DNA of 41,627 nt from an uncultured Lachnospiraceae bacterium (GCA_910588755.1 CAJUQZ010000007.1:1-41627), one strand, 5' to 3'. Positions 8,057-17,252 are shown, counted from the stretch's first letter. A program made the numbers and translations. Notes: generated from the letters alone by a model not told the origin.

Positions 8057-8971
8057 TCACTTAACATGTGTATGCGTAAACAAATGATCCTGACAGTACT
8101 CATAATTTCCGTTGCACTTTGAACAAAAGCGGAACTCCGCCTCGGGATTATCCTCGCTGTTCTTGCCGCAGATCGCGCACTTGTGCTTTGACACGCTCGC
8201 TGGTTTTGCACGCTTGATCTCCCTGTTGTACTCGTGGCGTCTTCTAACCTGCCGCGGTGAGATCCGCATGCCAAGACCACTTTTTGTCATGAGGAAAAAA
8301 ACAACAAAATTGAGCAATGATGCGCCGATAATGATTTTTCCAATCATATTGCTCTGCAAAAACTCGACCACCAGAAGCACACTGTACGCAATTCCCATCC
8401 ACTTTACCTTGATGGGGATAATGAACATCAAAAGCACCTGTACATCTGGAAAAGTCATTGCAAATCCCAAAAAAATGGACATGTTGACATAATAAGTACT
8501 AAACGCCGTTGCTACTAACTGAAAATATTTTCCATATTCGTACAGCGCAAGATAAATCCCGGCTGAAGAATTGGCCATATCCCTTACCAAAAAAGAATGC
8601 ATCGCCGGAAGATAACTCAGCCCCATAATCAGAAAGCTTCCTACAATTGTAAAAATCATTCCCATAAAAAGATATACATTGTAATAGAAGGTTCCCCATG
8701 TCCGCTCCAAATTGGTTCCTGCCGAATAGTAAAACATCAGCATAACGATCGTGAACAAATCCAGCCGTGATGGCGGAATGATAATCCATGTGACAAGCCG
8801 CCAGACCTGCCCATGCAGGATCAGGTATGGATTCAGTGTCAGAAAATTTGCAAATGCCGGATTGATCAATTCCAGAATATATCCTAGCACATACCCCAGT
8901 ATCAAATACAGGGAGAGATTTGATATCGCGTATTTGCCAATCTTTCGCTCCAGTTTATTCAGAAAATTCAT
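8057..8971 (-). CDS. Rhomboid-like membrane protein, no catalytic serine, with C-terminal zinc ribbon
   Basis: A 304-residue membrane protein with about six transmembrane segments. It keeps rhomboid-fold landmarks: the WR pair (W57, R58) in GQVWRLVTW of loop 1, and FIIPIKVKWM after the fourth or fifth segment, as in many bacterial rhomboid proteases. The active-site GxSG is missing: the aligned position reads YVNMSIFLGF, and no histidine is visible in the last segment (IIGASLLNFVVFFL). It is therefore probably a pseudoprotease (Derlin/iRhom-like), not a peptidase. The cytoplasmic tail after about residue 240 is basic and ends with a zinc-ribbon-like cluster: C265, C268, C283, C286, C293, H296. 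It is the first gene after the promoter at 9078-9106. A database label of rhomboid protease would overstate it. Confidence 0.8.
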   Translation of the reverse strand: MNFLNKLERKIGKYAISNLSLYLILGYVLGYILELINPAFANFLTLNPYLILHGQVWRLVTWIIIPPSRLDLFTIVMLMFYYSAGTNLERTWGTFYYNVYLFMGMIFTIVGSFLIMGLSYLPAMHSFLVRDMANSSAGIYLALYEYGKYFQLVATAFSTYYVNMSIFLGFAMTFPDVQVLLMFIIPIKVKWMGIAYSVLLVVEFLQSNMIGKIIIGASLLNFVVFFLMTKSGLGMRISPRQVRRRHEYNREIKRAKPASVSKHKCAICGKNSEDNPEAEFRFCSKCNGNYEYCQDHLFTHTHVK

Positions 8972-9077
8972 TTTTCACATTCCTGCCTTTCACCATTAAT
9001 TTATTCTCGCCCAACCGCAGCCACGAAGCGGCAGTTTCCCTATGCGGCTGTGTGCATCACCTTATACTCGTCATTTC

Positions 9078-9106
9078 AGTATAGCATTCACTTCTGAAAA
9101 TGTAAA
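9078..9106 (-). promoter_or_regulatory. Sigma-A-type promoter of the rhomboid-like gene series
   Basis: On the minus strand: TTTACA (-35), 17 bp, TATACT (-10). It points to the rhomboid-like gene about 105 bp downstream and may drive the whole series down to glyS, because no clear terminator interrupts it. Confidence 0.6.
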
Positions 9107-9274
9107 CCAATCTAAATTTATCCAGTTAAAATATTATTTTTTTTTAAGATTTATGGTATTATTCCCAACAGCGCTTTCATACATTAATAACAATTTAAGG
9201 TTCGTCCAAAAAGATTTCAATAATTTTTTCCAAAAAAGTATAAAGTTTTCAGCAACTTTTCATCATCTGTTTTA

Positions 9275-9303
9275 TTGCGTTTTTGAAAATGCTGTCGTAT
9301 AAT
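9275..9303 (+). promoter_or_regulatory. Sigma-A-type promoter of the activase gene
   Basis: TTGCGT (-35), 17 bp, TATAAT (-10). The predicted leader is about 85 nt of A/T-rich sequence before the activase start. The same TTGCGT hexamer precedes asnS. Confidence 0.6.
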
Positions 9304-9394
9304 AGCAAATGTATGTTAAAAATATCATTATATATTATAATTGTTTTATACTTGTTATATTTTGTAATTGTTATAGAAAGGCATGGTTATTTTC

Positions 9395-12300
9395 ATGAAG
9401 AAGAACAAGGAGCTTTATACACTAGGAATCGATATTGGTTCTACCACTGTGAAGGTTGCAATATTAGATGCGGCGCATAATCTGCTCTTCTCGGATTACA
9501 AACGGCACTACGCCAATATCCGCGAAACGCTTTCTTCCCTCTTGCAGGACGCGTACGCAAAACTTGGAAACCTGACGCTCCACCCCATGATCACAGGCTC
9601 TGGCGGTCTGACGCTTGCAAACCACCTTGGCGTCCCTTTTGTGCAGGAGGTCATCGCGGTATCCACCTCATTGCAGGAGCTTGCCCCCCGAACCGATGTC
9701 GCCATCGAGCTAGGCGGCGAGGACGCCAAGATTATCTATTTTGAGGGCGGCAATGTGGAACAGCGCATGAACGGAATCTGTGCCGGGGGTACAGGCTCCT
9801 TTATCGATCAGATGGCATCCCTGATCCAGACTGATGCCTCCGGTTTGAATGAATATGCCAAAAATTACAAATCGCTATATACCATTGCGGCGCGCTGTGG
9901 CGTGTTTGCAAAGACAGATATACAGCCGCTCATCAATGAAGGCGCCACCAGAGAGGATCTGTCTGCCTCCATTTTTCAGGCAGTGGTCAACCAGACCATC
10001 AGCGGACTGGCCTGCGGCAAACCGATCCGCGGTCATGTTGCCTTTTTGGGCGGCCCGCTTCATTTCCTCTCTGAACTAAAGGCGGCGTTTATCCGCACGT
10101 TAAAGCTCGATGAGGAGCATATTATCGACACTGCAAATTCTCATCTTTTTGCGGCGATCGGCTCCGCGCTCAACGCGAAGGAGGACGTGCATTTCTCCAT
10201 GTCCGAGATGGTGGATAAACTTTCTTCTGATATTAAGATGGAGTTTGAGGTTGCCCGCATGGAACCGCTGTTTGCCGATGAGAAAGAATATGCAAGCTTC
10301 CAGTCAAGACATGGCGCCAGCCATGTCAGAAATGCAAGGCTTGAAGACTATCACGGCAGATGCTTTCTTGGCATTGACGCCGGATCCACCACGACCAAGA
10401 TCGCAGTGGTCGCAGAGGACGGAACACTGCTGCACTCATTTTACAGCAGCAATAACGGAAGCCCGTTAAATACTGCAATCTCTGCAATCCAGGAAATCTA
10501 CCGCCTGCTTCCCGATGACGCCACGATCGTGCGCTCCTGCTCCACAGGCTATGGGGAAGCGCTCTTCAAGGCTGCTTTCATGCTCGACGAGGGCGAAGTT
10601 GAGACTGTGGCGCACTATTATGCCGCCGCATTCTTCAATCCCGATGTGGACTGCATTATCGATATCGGCGGTCAGGACATGAAGTGTATTAAGATCAAAA
10701 ACCAGACAGTTGACTCGGTACAGCTCAACGAAGCCTGCTCGTCGGGATGCGGCTCTTTTATCGAAACCTTCGCAAAATCCCTCAACTACAGTGTGCAGGA
10801 TTTTGCGCATGCCGCGCTGTTTGCAAAGCACCCGATTGACCTTGGCACGCGCTGCACTGTATTTATGAATTCCAAGGTAAAGCAGGCACAGAAGGAGGGG
10901 GCCGAGGTGGCTGACATCTCTGCCGGCCTTGCCTACTCGGTCATCAAAAATGCGCTGTTTAAGGTAATCAAGGTATCCGATGCCAGCGAGCTTGGCAAGA
11001 ATATCGTCGTGCAGGGCGGCACATTTTATAACGATGCTGTGCTGCGCAGCTTTGAGAAAATTGCAGACTGCGAGGTGATCAGACCAGACATCGCCGGAAT
11101 CATGGGCGCTTTTGGCGCTGCCCTGATTGCGCGGGAACGCTATCAGGCCGCACCGGAAATCACAACGACCATGCTCACCATTGACCAGATTAACTCCCTT
11201 GCGTTTACTACTTCCCTTGTGAAATGCAAAGGCTGTACAAACTCCTGTCGCCTGACTGTCAACAAGTTCTCCGACGGCAGAAGCTACATATCCGGAAATC
11301 GCTGTGAGCGCGGTCTTGGAAAAGCCAAAACAGACAACAATGTCCCAAATCTCTTTGCGTACAAGCTTAAACGGCTCTTTTCCTATGAACCGCTTTCTGA
11401 TAAAGAGGCTGTGCGCGGGCGGGTTGGTATCCCACGGGTACTGAACATGTACGAGAACTATCCGTTCTGGTTCACGCTGTTCACCAAATTAAAGTACCAG
11501 GTTGTGCTCTCGCCGCTGTCCAACAGAAAGATTTACGAGATGGGGATTGAATCCATCCCAAGCGAGTCAGAGTGTTACCCGGCCAAGCTTGCACATGGGC
11601 ATGTCGAGTGGCTGATTCAGCAGAAGGTTGACTTTATCTTCTACCCTGCGCTGTTTTACGAGCGAAACGAGTTTGACGATGCGAACAATCACTATAACTG
11701 TCCTATTGTAACATCATATTCGGAAAATATCAAAAATAATGTGGAGGCGATCGGGCGCGGTGAAGCCGTATTCAAAAATCCGTTCATGTCCTTCCGGGAA
11801 CCGTCCCTGATCCTGCAGTCACTGGAAAAAGAGTTCCCCGAGCTTCCCGCCAACGAGCTGAAGGAGGCTGTCGATGCGGCATGGGAGGAACTTAATAACG
11901 TGCGCAGGGACATGTGCCAGAAGGGTGAGGAAGTCATCGACTACCTTGAAAAGAACCATGCACGCGGCATCGTGCTTGCAGGCAGGCCATACCACATCGA
12001 TCCTGAGATCAACCACGGTATCCCCGAACTGATCAACGCCTACGGCATCGCTGTGCTCACAGAGGACTCAATATCGCACTTGGCAAAGCCAGAGCGCCCG
12101 CTGATCGTGTCAGACCAGTGGATGTATCACTCCAGACTCTACGCCGCCGCAAGTTATGTCAGGACGCGCGATGACCTCGACCTGATTCAGCTCAACTCGT
12201 TTGGCTGCGGGCTGGATGCCGTGACGACCGATCAGGTCAACGATATATTGACTGGTTCAGGCAAGATATACACCTGCCTGAAGATTGATGAGGTAAACAA

Positions 12301-13768
12301 CCTAGGGGCCGCCAGAATCCGGATCCGCTCCCTTTTGTCCGCAATCCGCGTACGTGAACAGCGCCACCAGGCGCGGACAATCCACTCAAGCCGCATGAAC
12401 AGGGTACTCTTTACAAAAGAGATGCGCAAAAATTACACGATTCTCTGTCCCCAGATGTCGCCGATCCACTTTGACCTTTTAGAGCCGACCTTCCGAAGAT
12501 GCGGCTACAATCTAGTCGTGCTCAACAACGACAACAAGGGCAGTATCGACATGGGACTAAAGTATGTCAACAACGACGCCTGCTATCCGTCTCTGCTAGT
12601 GGTCGGACAGATTATGGAGGCTGTGCTTTCCGGCCAGTACGACACAGACCGTCTTGCAGTTGTCATGTCACAGACCGGCGGCGGCTGTCGTGCTACGAAC
12701 TATATCGGATTTATCCGACGCGCACTGGAAAAGGCTGGCTACCAGCATATTCCGGTTATCTCCATCAACCTGTCAAAGCTGGAGAGCAATCCGGGCTTCA
12801 AGCTCACGCCGATGCTTCTATTGCGCGCCGTGTATGCTGTAAACTTTGGCGATATCTTTATGCGCTGTGTATACCGGATGCGCCCATATGAAGCAGTTCC
12901 AGGTTCCGTGGAGGAGGTACACCAGAAATGGATTAAAAAATGTTGTGATTTCCTCGGACGCAAGTATATGTCCTTCAATACATACAAAAAAATGTGTCGT
13001 GAGATGATTGAAGAATTTGATGCAATCCCTATGCGCGATATCCAAAAACCGCGTGTTGGCATTGTCGGCGAGATTCTGGTAAAATTCTCACCCGCCGCAA
13101 ACAACCAGCTCGTGGAGCTTCTAGAACATGAGGGCGCAGAGGCGGTCGTTCCTGACCTGATGGACTTTATGTTCTACTGCTTCTACAACCAGCTGTACAA
13201 GGCAGAAAACCTTGGTACGAGCAAAAAAGCCGCCGATATCAGCAGATTTGGAATCAAGGCAATCCAGATGCTTCGCAGACCGATGAGTGAAGCCTTCGCA
13301 GCAAGCAAGCACTTTATCCCGCCTGCCGATATCTATGAGACAGCAAAACACGCAAGGGAGATCGTCTCGATCGGCAACCAGACCGGCGAAGGATGGTTCC
13401 TCACGGGCGAAATGCTTGAGCTGATCCACAATGACACGCCCAACATTGTGTGCACGCAGCCGTTTGGCTGTCTGCCCAACCACGTTGTTGGCAAGGGCGT
13501 TATCAAGGAGCTAAGAAGACGCCACCCCGAGGCCAATATCGTTGCCATCGACTACGATCCCGGCGCCTCGGAGGTCAACCAGCTCAACCGCATCAAACTG
13601 ATGCTCTCAACCGCCCAGAAGAACCTCGACAGAGCGACAAAAGCTGCCGAAAACGAAAAGAATACTCTGACACAGGAAAACAAAAAGAGCGTTTCCCTGA
13701 AAAAAACTTCACGGAAAAAACAGGCAAAAAGCAGAAGAAAAAACAGTGCAAAAAATAAATCCGCTTAA
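9395..13768 (+). CDS. 2-hydroxyacyl-CoA dehydratase activase fusion (double activase + DUF2229 + dehydratase-like)
   Basis: A 1457-residue fusion of the BcrA/BadF/HgdC family. Activases of this family use ATP to inject an electron into a partner 2-hydroxyacyl-CoA dehydratase. Two ASKHA ATPase modules are seen: about 8-260 (GIDIGSTTVK) and 325-585 (GIDAGSTTTK). Each keeps the two cysteines that bridge the 4Fe-4S cluster in HgdC: C129 and C168 in the first, C448 and C487 in the second. Four more cysteines (C611, C614, C618, C637) open the DUF2229 part, and the rest is HgdB-like with SECYPAKLAHG and NDACYPSLLVVG. The last 45 or so residues form an unusual Lys/Arg-rich tail. I prefer the ATG at 9395 over 9383, whose AGAAAGG would lie only one base away. 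No partner dehydratase gene is nearby. The precise substrate is unknown. Confidence 0.93.
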   Translation: MKKNKELYTLGIDIGSTTVKVAILDAAHNLLFSDYKRHYANIRETLSSLLQDAYAKLGNLTLHPMITGSGGLTLANHLGVPFVQEVIAVSTSLQELAPRTDVAIELGGEDAKIIYFEGGNVEQRMNGICAGGTGSFIDQMASLIQTDASGLNEYAKNYKSLYTIAARCGVFAKTDIQPLINEGATREDLSASIFQAVVNQTISGLACGKPIRGHVAFLGGPLHFLSELKAAFIRTLKLDEEHIIDTANSHLFAAIGSALNAKEDVHFSMSEMVDKLSSDIKMEFEVARMEPLFADEKEYASFQSRHGASHVRNARLEDYHGRCFLGIDAGSTTTKIAVVAEDGTLLHSFYSSNNGSPLNTAISAIQEIYRLLPDDATIVRSCSTGYGEALFKAAFMLDEGEVETVAHYYAAAFFNPDVDCIIDIGGQDMKCIKIKNQTVDSVQLNEACSSGCGSFIETFAKSLNYSVQDFAHAALFAKHPIDLGTRCTVFMNSKVKQAQKEGAEVADISAGLAYSVIKNALFKVIKVSDASELGKNIVVQGGTFYNDAVLRSFEKIADCEVIRPDIAGIMGAFGAALIARERYQAAPEITTTMLTIDQINSLAFTTSLVKCKGCTNSCRLTVNKFSDGRSYISGNRCERGLGKAKTDNNVPNLFAYKLKRLFSYEPLSDKEAVRGRVGIPRVLNMYENYPFWFTLFTKLKYQVVLSPLSNRKIYEMGIESIPSESECYPAKLAHGHVEWLIQQKVDFIFYPALFYERNEFDDANNHYNCPIVTSYSENIKNNVEAIGRGEAVFKNPFMSFREPSLILQSLEKEFPELPANELKEAVDAAWEELNNVRRDMCQKGEEVIDYLEKNHARGIVLAGRPYHIDPEINHGIPELINAYGIAVLTEDSISHLAKPERPLIVSDQWMYHSRLYAAASYVRTRDDLDLIQLNSFGCGLDAVTTDQVNDILTGSGKIYTCLKIDEVNNLGAARIRIRSLLSAIRVREQRHQARTIHSSRMNRVLFTKEMRKNYTILCPQMSPIHFDLLEPTFRRCGYNLVVLNNDNKGSIDMGLKYVNNDACYPSLLVVGQIMEAVLSGQYDTDRLAVVMSQTGGGCRATNYIGFIRRALEKAGYQHIPVISINLSKLESNPGFKLTPMLLLRAVYAVNFGDIFMRCVYRMRPYEAVPGSVEEVHQKWIKKCCDFLGRKYMSFNTYKKMCREMIEEFDAIPMRDIQKPRVGIVGEILVKFSPAANNQLVELLEHEGAEAVVPDLMDFMFYCFYNQLYKAENLGTSKKAADISRFGIKAIQMLRRPMSEAFAASKHFIPPADIYETAKHAREIVSIGNQTGEGWFLTGEMLELIHNDTPNIVCTQPFGCLPNHVVGKGVIKELRRRHPEANIVAIDYDPGASEVNQLNRIKLMLSTAQKNLDRATKAAENEKNTLTQENKKSVSLKKTSRKKQAKSRRKNSAKNKSA

Positions 13769-13772
13769 ATGG

Positions 13773-13816
13773 AATGAATCAAAAAACAGGGCTTTTGCCC
13801 TGTTTTTTGATTCATT
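13773..13816. terminator. Bidirectional intrinsic terminator
   Basis: A perfect 20-bp stem with a TTTT loop; GC-rich near the loop (CAGGGC) and flanked by A6 and T6 runs, so it works in both directions. It ends the plus-strand activase gene and the converging minus-strand asnS gene, whose stop codon is 22 bp away. Confidence 0.95.
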
Positions 13817-13837
13817 GATTATGATACTATACGATTC

Positions 13838-15220
13838 TTACAATTCACAGTTATTGACTGTCCTTGGGAACGGAATCACATCCCTGATATTCCCCATACC
13901 TGTCAGATACATGACACAGCGCTCAAAGCCCAGTCCAAAGCCTGCATGCCGCGCACTTCCATAGCGTCTCAGATCAAGGTAAAAATCATAGTCCTTGGGC
14001 TTTAAGTGACACTCCTGCATTCTCTGCTCGAGAACGGCAAGCTTATCCTCCCTCTGGCTGCCACCTATAATCTCCCCGATTCCCGGCACGAGACAGTCCA
14101 TCGCGGCAACTGTGCGTCCATCTTCATTGAGTTTCATATAAAAAGCCTTGATCTCCTTAGGATAGTCTGTCACGAACACCGGTCTGCCAAAAAGTTTTTC
14201 CGTAAGATAACGCTCATGCTCCGTCTGCAAGTCGCAGCCCCATGAAACCTTGTACTCGAACTCGTCATTGTGCTTCTCGAGCTCTGCGATGGCATCCGTG
14301 TAGGTTATATGACCAAATTCTGAATTTGCCACATGCTGCAGCCGCTCGATCAATCCCTTATCTACAAACTGATTAAAAAATGCCATCTCCTCAGGCGCAT
14401 TCTCCAGCACATAGTTGATGATATATTTGAGCATACTCTCAGCAAGCATCATATCGTCCTTCAGGTCCGCAAAGGCAATCTCCGGCTCGATCATCCAGAA
14501 CTCCGCCGCGTGGCGCGTCGTGTTGGAATTTTCCGCGCGGAAGGTAGGACCAAACGTATAGATATTCTTGAATGCCATCGCGTATGTCTCGCCGTTTAGC
14601 TGTCCGCTCACTGTAAGATTGGTCGGCTTATTGAAAAAGTCCCTGCTAAAATCAACCTCTCCGTCCACCATTGGCAAATTCTTCAGATCCAGTGTCGTAA
14701 CCTGGAACATCTCGCCGGCACCCTCGCAGTCGCTTCCTGTGATCAGCGGCGTATGCACATAGACAAAATCCCTCTCCTGGAAAAACTTGTGAATCGCATA
14801 GGCACATAGCGAGCGCACCCGAAACACCGCCTGGAATGTATTGGTGCGCGGTCTTAGATGTGAGATCGTCCGCAGATACTCAAAGCTGTGTCTCTTTTTC
14901 TGCAGGGGGTAATCCGGCGTCGAATCGCCCTCTATTTCAATCCTTGTAGCCTGCAGCTCAAACGGCTGCTTTGCCTCCGGCGTGAGTGTCACAACTCCTG
15001 TCGCAATGACCGCCGCGCCAACATTCAACTTTGAAATCCCTGTAAAATTGTCAAGTTTATCACTGTAGACAACCTGTAATGGCTCAAAAAATGTGCCGTC
15101 ATTGATCACCAGAAATCCAAATGTCTTTGAGTCCCTTTTGCTCCTAAGCCAGCCACCGATTGTCACCTCCTGGTCCGCATACTCCTTGTAATTGTGATAT
15201 AACTCGCGTATGTTTATCAT
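13838..15220 (-). CDS. asnS: Asparaginyl-tRNA synthetase
   Basis: Class IIb synthetase that charges tRNA-Asn in the cytoplasm. The 460-residue protein has an N-terminal OB-fold anticodon-binding domain (about 15-110, VTIGGWLRSKRDSKTFGFL). The catalytic domain carries motif 2 at FRAENSNTTRHAAEFWMIEP, where the Asn-specific family reads FRAENSNT, and motif 3 at GFGLGFERCVMYLTG with its invariant arginine. Its length is that expected for bacterial AsnRS. The start ATG at 15220 has GGAAAGGAAAAG upstream. It has its own promoter (15301-15329) and the shared terminator downstream, so it is probably a single-gene unit. No T-box is visible in its leader, unlike pheS in this window. Confidence 0.97.
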   Translation of the reverse strand: MINIRELYHNYKEYADQEVTIGGWLRSKRDSKTFGFLVINDGTFFEPLQVVYSDKLDNFTGISKLNVGAAVIATGVVTLTPEAKQPFELQATRIEIEGDSTPDYPLQKKRHSFEYLRTISHLRPRTNTFQAVFRVRSLCAYAIHKFFQERDFVYVHTPLITGSDCEGAGEMFQVTTLDLKNLPMVDGEVDFSRDFFNKPTNLTVSGQLNGETYAMAFKNIYTFGPTFRAENSNTTRHAAEFWMIEPEIAFADLKDDMMLAESMLKYIINYVLENAPEEMAFFNQFVDKGLIERLQHVANSEFGHITYTDAIAELEKHNDEFEYKVSWGCDLQTEHERYLTEKLFGRPVFVTDYPKEIKAFYMKLNEDGRTVAAMDCLVPGIGEIIGGSQREDKLAVLEQRMQECHLKPKDYDFYLDLRRYGSARHAGFGLGFERCVMYLTGMGNIRDVIPFPRTVNNCEL

Positions 15221-15300
15221 TTTTACTTTTCCTTTCCATCATTAAAGTATATTTGAATCGTCTTTTTCTATTTGAAAAAAGCCCATTCACCCTGCTTTCC

Positions 15301-15329
15301 ATTATACCCTTTTTGGGCTATGTACGCAA
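15301..15329 (-). promoter_or_regulatory. asnS: Sigma-A-type promoter of asnS
   Basis: On the minus strand: TTGCGT (-35), 17 bp, TATAAT (-10). The leader to the asnS start is about 75 nt, too short for a T-box. Confidence 0.65.
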
Positions 15330-15399
15330 TTGTGTTTGGACTTTTTCTGGAATTTTTTTGTTATCATCCACCCTTTTGTGCGCTATAACGCATTTTGTC

Positions 15400-15621
15400 C
15401 TACTGAGCAGCCTGCATCTGTGCCATCTGAATAATATCAGAGATCTCCATTCCGGACTTCTCGACCACTACCCGGAGTTCATTGAGCTCCTCCATCTTCT
15501 GCATTTCTAGGAGTTCGCCCAGCTCGTCTCTCTCCTTCTTAATTCTGGTGGAAAGCGCATCGATAAGCTCTTCCTTCTGTGCAATTTTCTCCTGTATTGA
15601 TTTCTTTACTCCTCTTGCCAT
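15400..15621 (-). CDS. Small coiled-coil protein of unknown function
   Basis: A 73-residue, highly charged and almost wholly helical protein: MARGVKKSIQEKIAQKEELI, then a Glu/Lys/Leu heptad pattern typical of a coiled coil, ending with a Gln/Met-rich tail. The start ATG at 15621 is set by AAGGAG seven bases upstream; an upstream ATG at 15693 would add an unlikely Met/Cys-rich extension. It resembles in general form small proteins of the DUF4315 type found in some conjugative elements, but I see no element here and do not assign it. The gene stands alone between asnS and the hemerythrin fusion gene, with about 120 bp upstream and no obvious strong terminator on either side. Confidence 0.65.
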   Translation of the reverse strand: MARGVKKSIQEKIAQKEELIDALSTRIKKERDELGELLEMQKMEELNELRVVVEKSGMEISDIIQMAQMQAAQ

Positions 15622-15740
15622 ATTCGTTCTCCTTATTCTGTCAATTTGTGATAATGTTTCAAACCTGCACATACATAACAGCATCATTATCATTATGTAA
15701 TAAATTATATGGACAAGAAAGGAAAAATATACATGCTTTT

Positions 15741-17117
15741 CTATTTTTTAGTACTTCTTCTCGCCTTTTTTTCAAAGAAATGATCCACTTCCCGCTTGAC
15801 ATCAGCTGGCGGCAATGATTTTGACAGGTATCCGTCCGGTTTGAGCTCGATCACCTTCTTGACACTCTCCCTGTCAACCCTGCTGGTCAAAAAGATTACC
15901 GGAATATCCGCGAAATCCTTCTCGGCGCGAATCATCTCCAATACCTGGCTGCCATTGCACACTGGCATCTCATAGTCCAACAAAATCAAATCCGGCCTGT
16001 CGAGCGTGATGCCCCGGATTGCAGACAGTCCCGACTTGGCAAGAATCACCTCGTAATCATTTTCCAGCAAATCCTGCATGGTCTTTAGCATAAAGTCTGA
16101 ATCATCCACCACGAGGACTTTCTTTTTATGGCTGATCTCCTTTTTCTCCACTGCGTTCTGATCTAGGTACTTGCTCACCTCGGCCATCGCATTCTCTGTG
16201 ATAATCGAGACACCACCCTCGCTCTGGAGCATATCTGTCGCCGTCACACAGTACGCAAAATATCCCTTTCCTGTGTCAAACAGCAGGCTAAACTGTGGAC
16301 TCTGCTTCTCAAACACCTTCTGGAACTGCTCATATGTCAGCAGTTGTTCCTCCTTTATCTCGAAATTTTCAGAGGACGGGAAATAGCCCTTGACGCGCTC
16401 CACAAGCTGCCTTGCCACGTACCTAGCCGCGTTCATCAACATGACATTGACTGCCTCTGATTTCATGTCCATCACACTGCCAATGGTGCTGACCACCAGT
16501 TTTTCCTCAAACACCAGGAAAAACTCCCACCGCTTCTTGTCCTTCGTGCTGTAGATCAACCGATAATAGATACCGTTCCCAAACTTCTCCCCGGCATAGC
16601 AGTCACTGATAAACCGCGAATCTAACTGAAACATACTGTGTAGCAGCCCTGTGATCGTCTGTCCCATCACAGCCTGCTCCTCCTCGGGCTGGAGATTCTT
16701 CCACTGTTTTATCGTCTCTCCCTTTACAATCGCATAGTCCTCTATCAGTGTATGCCCGATCAACCACCCCGCACACACGCCCAGGAAATGACTGACCGAT
16801 TCCTCAGAATATCCCGTCATTTCCAGTTCCCGCTCAAGCGCAGGAATCGTCCTCTCACGGAAATTCCTGTGAATCCGCCTATGCACATCAAGCCCTTCAT
16901 AATTAATAGAAAGCATATATGCCTCCTCGTCCGCGAAGTGCTGAAGCGCGTGATCCCTGAAATACTTTATAGCCTCCTGACATACCCACTGACTTTTCTC
17001 TTCCTGTCTTCCAAAATCGAACAGCTTATTTAGAATGCTAAACAGCTTCTTGTGTTCCTTGTCAATTACTTCTACGCCAATATTATACCGATCCTGCCAT
17101 ATTATTTGATTGCCCAT
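15741..17117 (-). CDS. Bacteriohemerythrin / CheX-like / receiver-domain fusion
   Basis: A 458-residue three-part protein. Residues 1-140 form a hemerythrin domain with all seven di-iron ligands: H22, H60, E64, H79, H83, H122 and D127, so it can bind oxygen or sense oxygen, iron or nitric oxide. The middle (about 145-325) is an alpha/beta domain I read as CheX/CheC-like because of a helix with E221-x-x-N224, the spacing used by those phosphatases; this is tentative. Residues 333-450 form a response-regulator receiver domain with acidic pair D338/D339, phosphoacceptor D381 and the K in YLSKS. There is no DNA-binding output domain. The ATG at 17117 has AAAGGAG upstream; a longer start at 17159 would add 14 unlike residues. 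No kinase gene is adjacent. I infer a link between redox or oxygen sensing and chemotaxis-type signalling. Confidence 0.87.
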   Translation of the reverse strand: MGNQIIWQDRYNIGVEVIDKEHKKLFSILNKLFDFGRQEEKSQWVCQEAIKYFRDHALQHFADEEAYMLSINYEGLDVHRRIHRNFRERTIPALERELEMTGYSEESVSHFLGVCAGWLIGHTLIEDYAIVKGETIKQWKNLQPEEEQAVMGQTITGLLHSMFQLDSRFISDCYAGEKFGNGIYYRLIYSTKDKKRWEFFLVFEEKLVVSTIGSVMDMKSEAVNVMLMNAARYVARQLVERVKGYFPSSENFEIKEEQLLTYEQFQKVFEKQSPQFSLLFDTGKGYFAYCVTATDMLQSEGGVSIITENAMAEVSKYLDQNAVEKKEISHKKKVLVVDDSDFMLKTMQDLLENDYEVILAKSGLSAIRGITLDRPDLILLDYEMPVCNGSQVLEMIRAEKDFADIPVIFLTSRVDRESVKKVIELKPDGYLSKSLPPADVKREVDHFFEKKARRSTKK

Positions 17118-17217
17118 GTATTCTTCTCCTTTGCCATAATCATTATATAATTGGTTCATCAGCGCAATTTCTGTATTGAATCCGGCAGCCTTACAGTGTA
17201 TGCGCTACTATATCATT

Positions 17218-17247
17218 ATTATATCACATAATTTTGAGGATTGTTAA
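17218..17247 (-). promoter_or_regulatory. Promoter of the hemerythrin fusion gene
   Basis: On the minus strand: TTAACA (-35), 18 bp, TATAAT (-10). The leader to the start codon is about 95 nt. Confidence 0.55.
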
Positions 17248-17252
17248 AAAAT

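Larger units (their letters stand above)
8972..9394. other. Divergent intergenic region
   Basis: AT-rich gap between the rhomboid-like gene and the activase gene. It holds two back-to-back promoters (described separately) and, between them, about 170 bp of A/T tracts in which I see no gene or RNA structure. Confidence 0.7.

Noticed and set aside
9000..9060. GC-rich inverted repeats near the start of the rhomboid-like gene as a riboswitch
   Set aside because: Only short arms such as CCGC/GCGG can pair, and no known riboswitch core is visible.
9383..9394. Upstream ATG for the activase gene
   Set aside because: The ribosome binding site ends one base before it, and family members open at the equivalent of the ATG at 9395.
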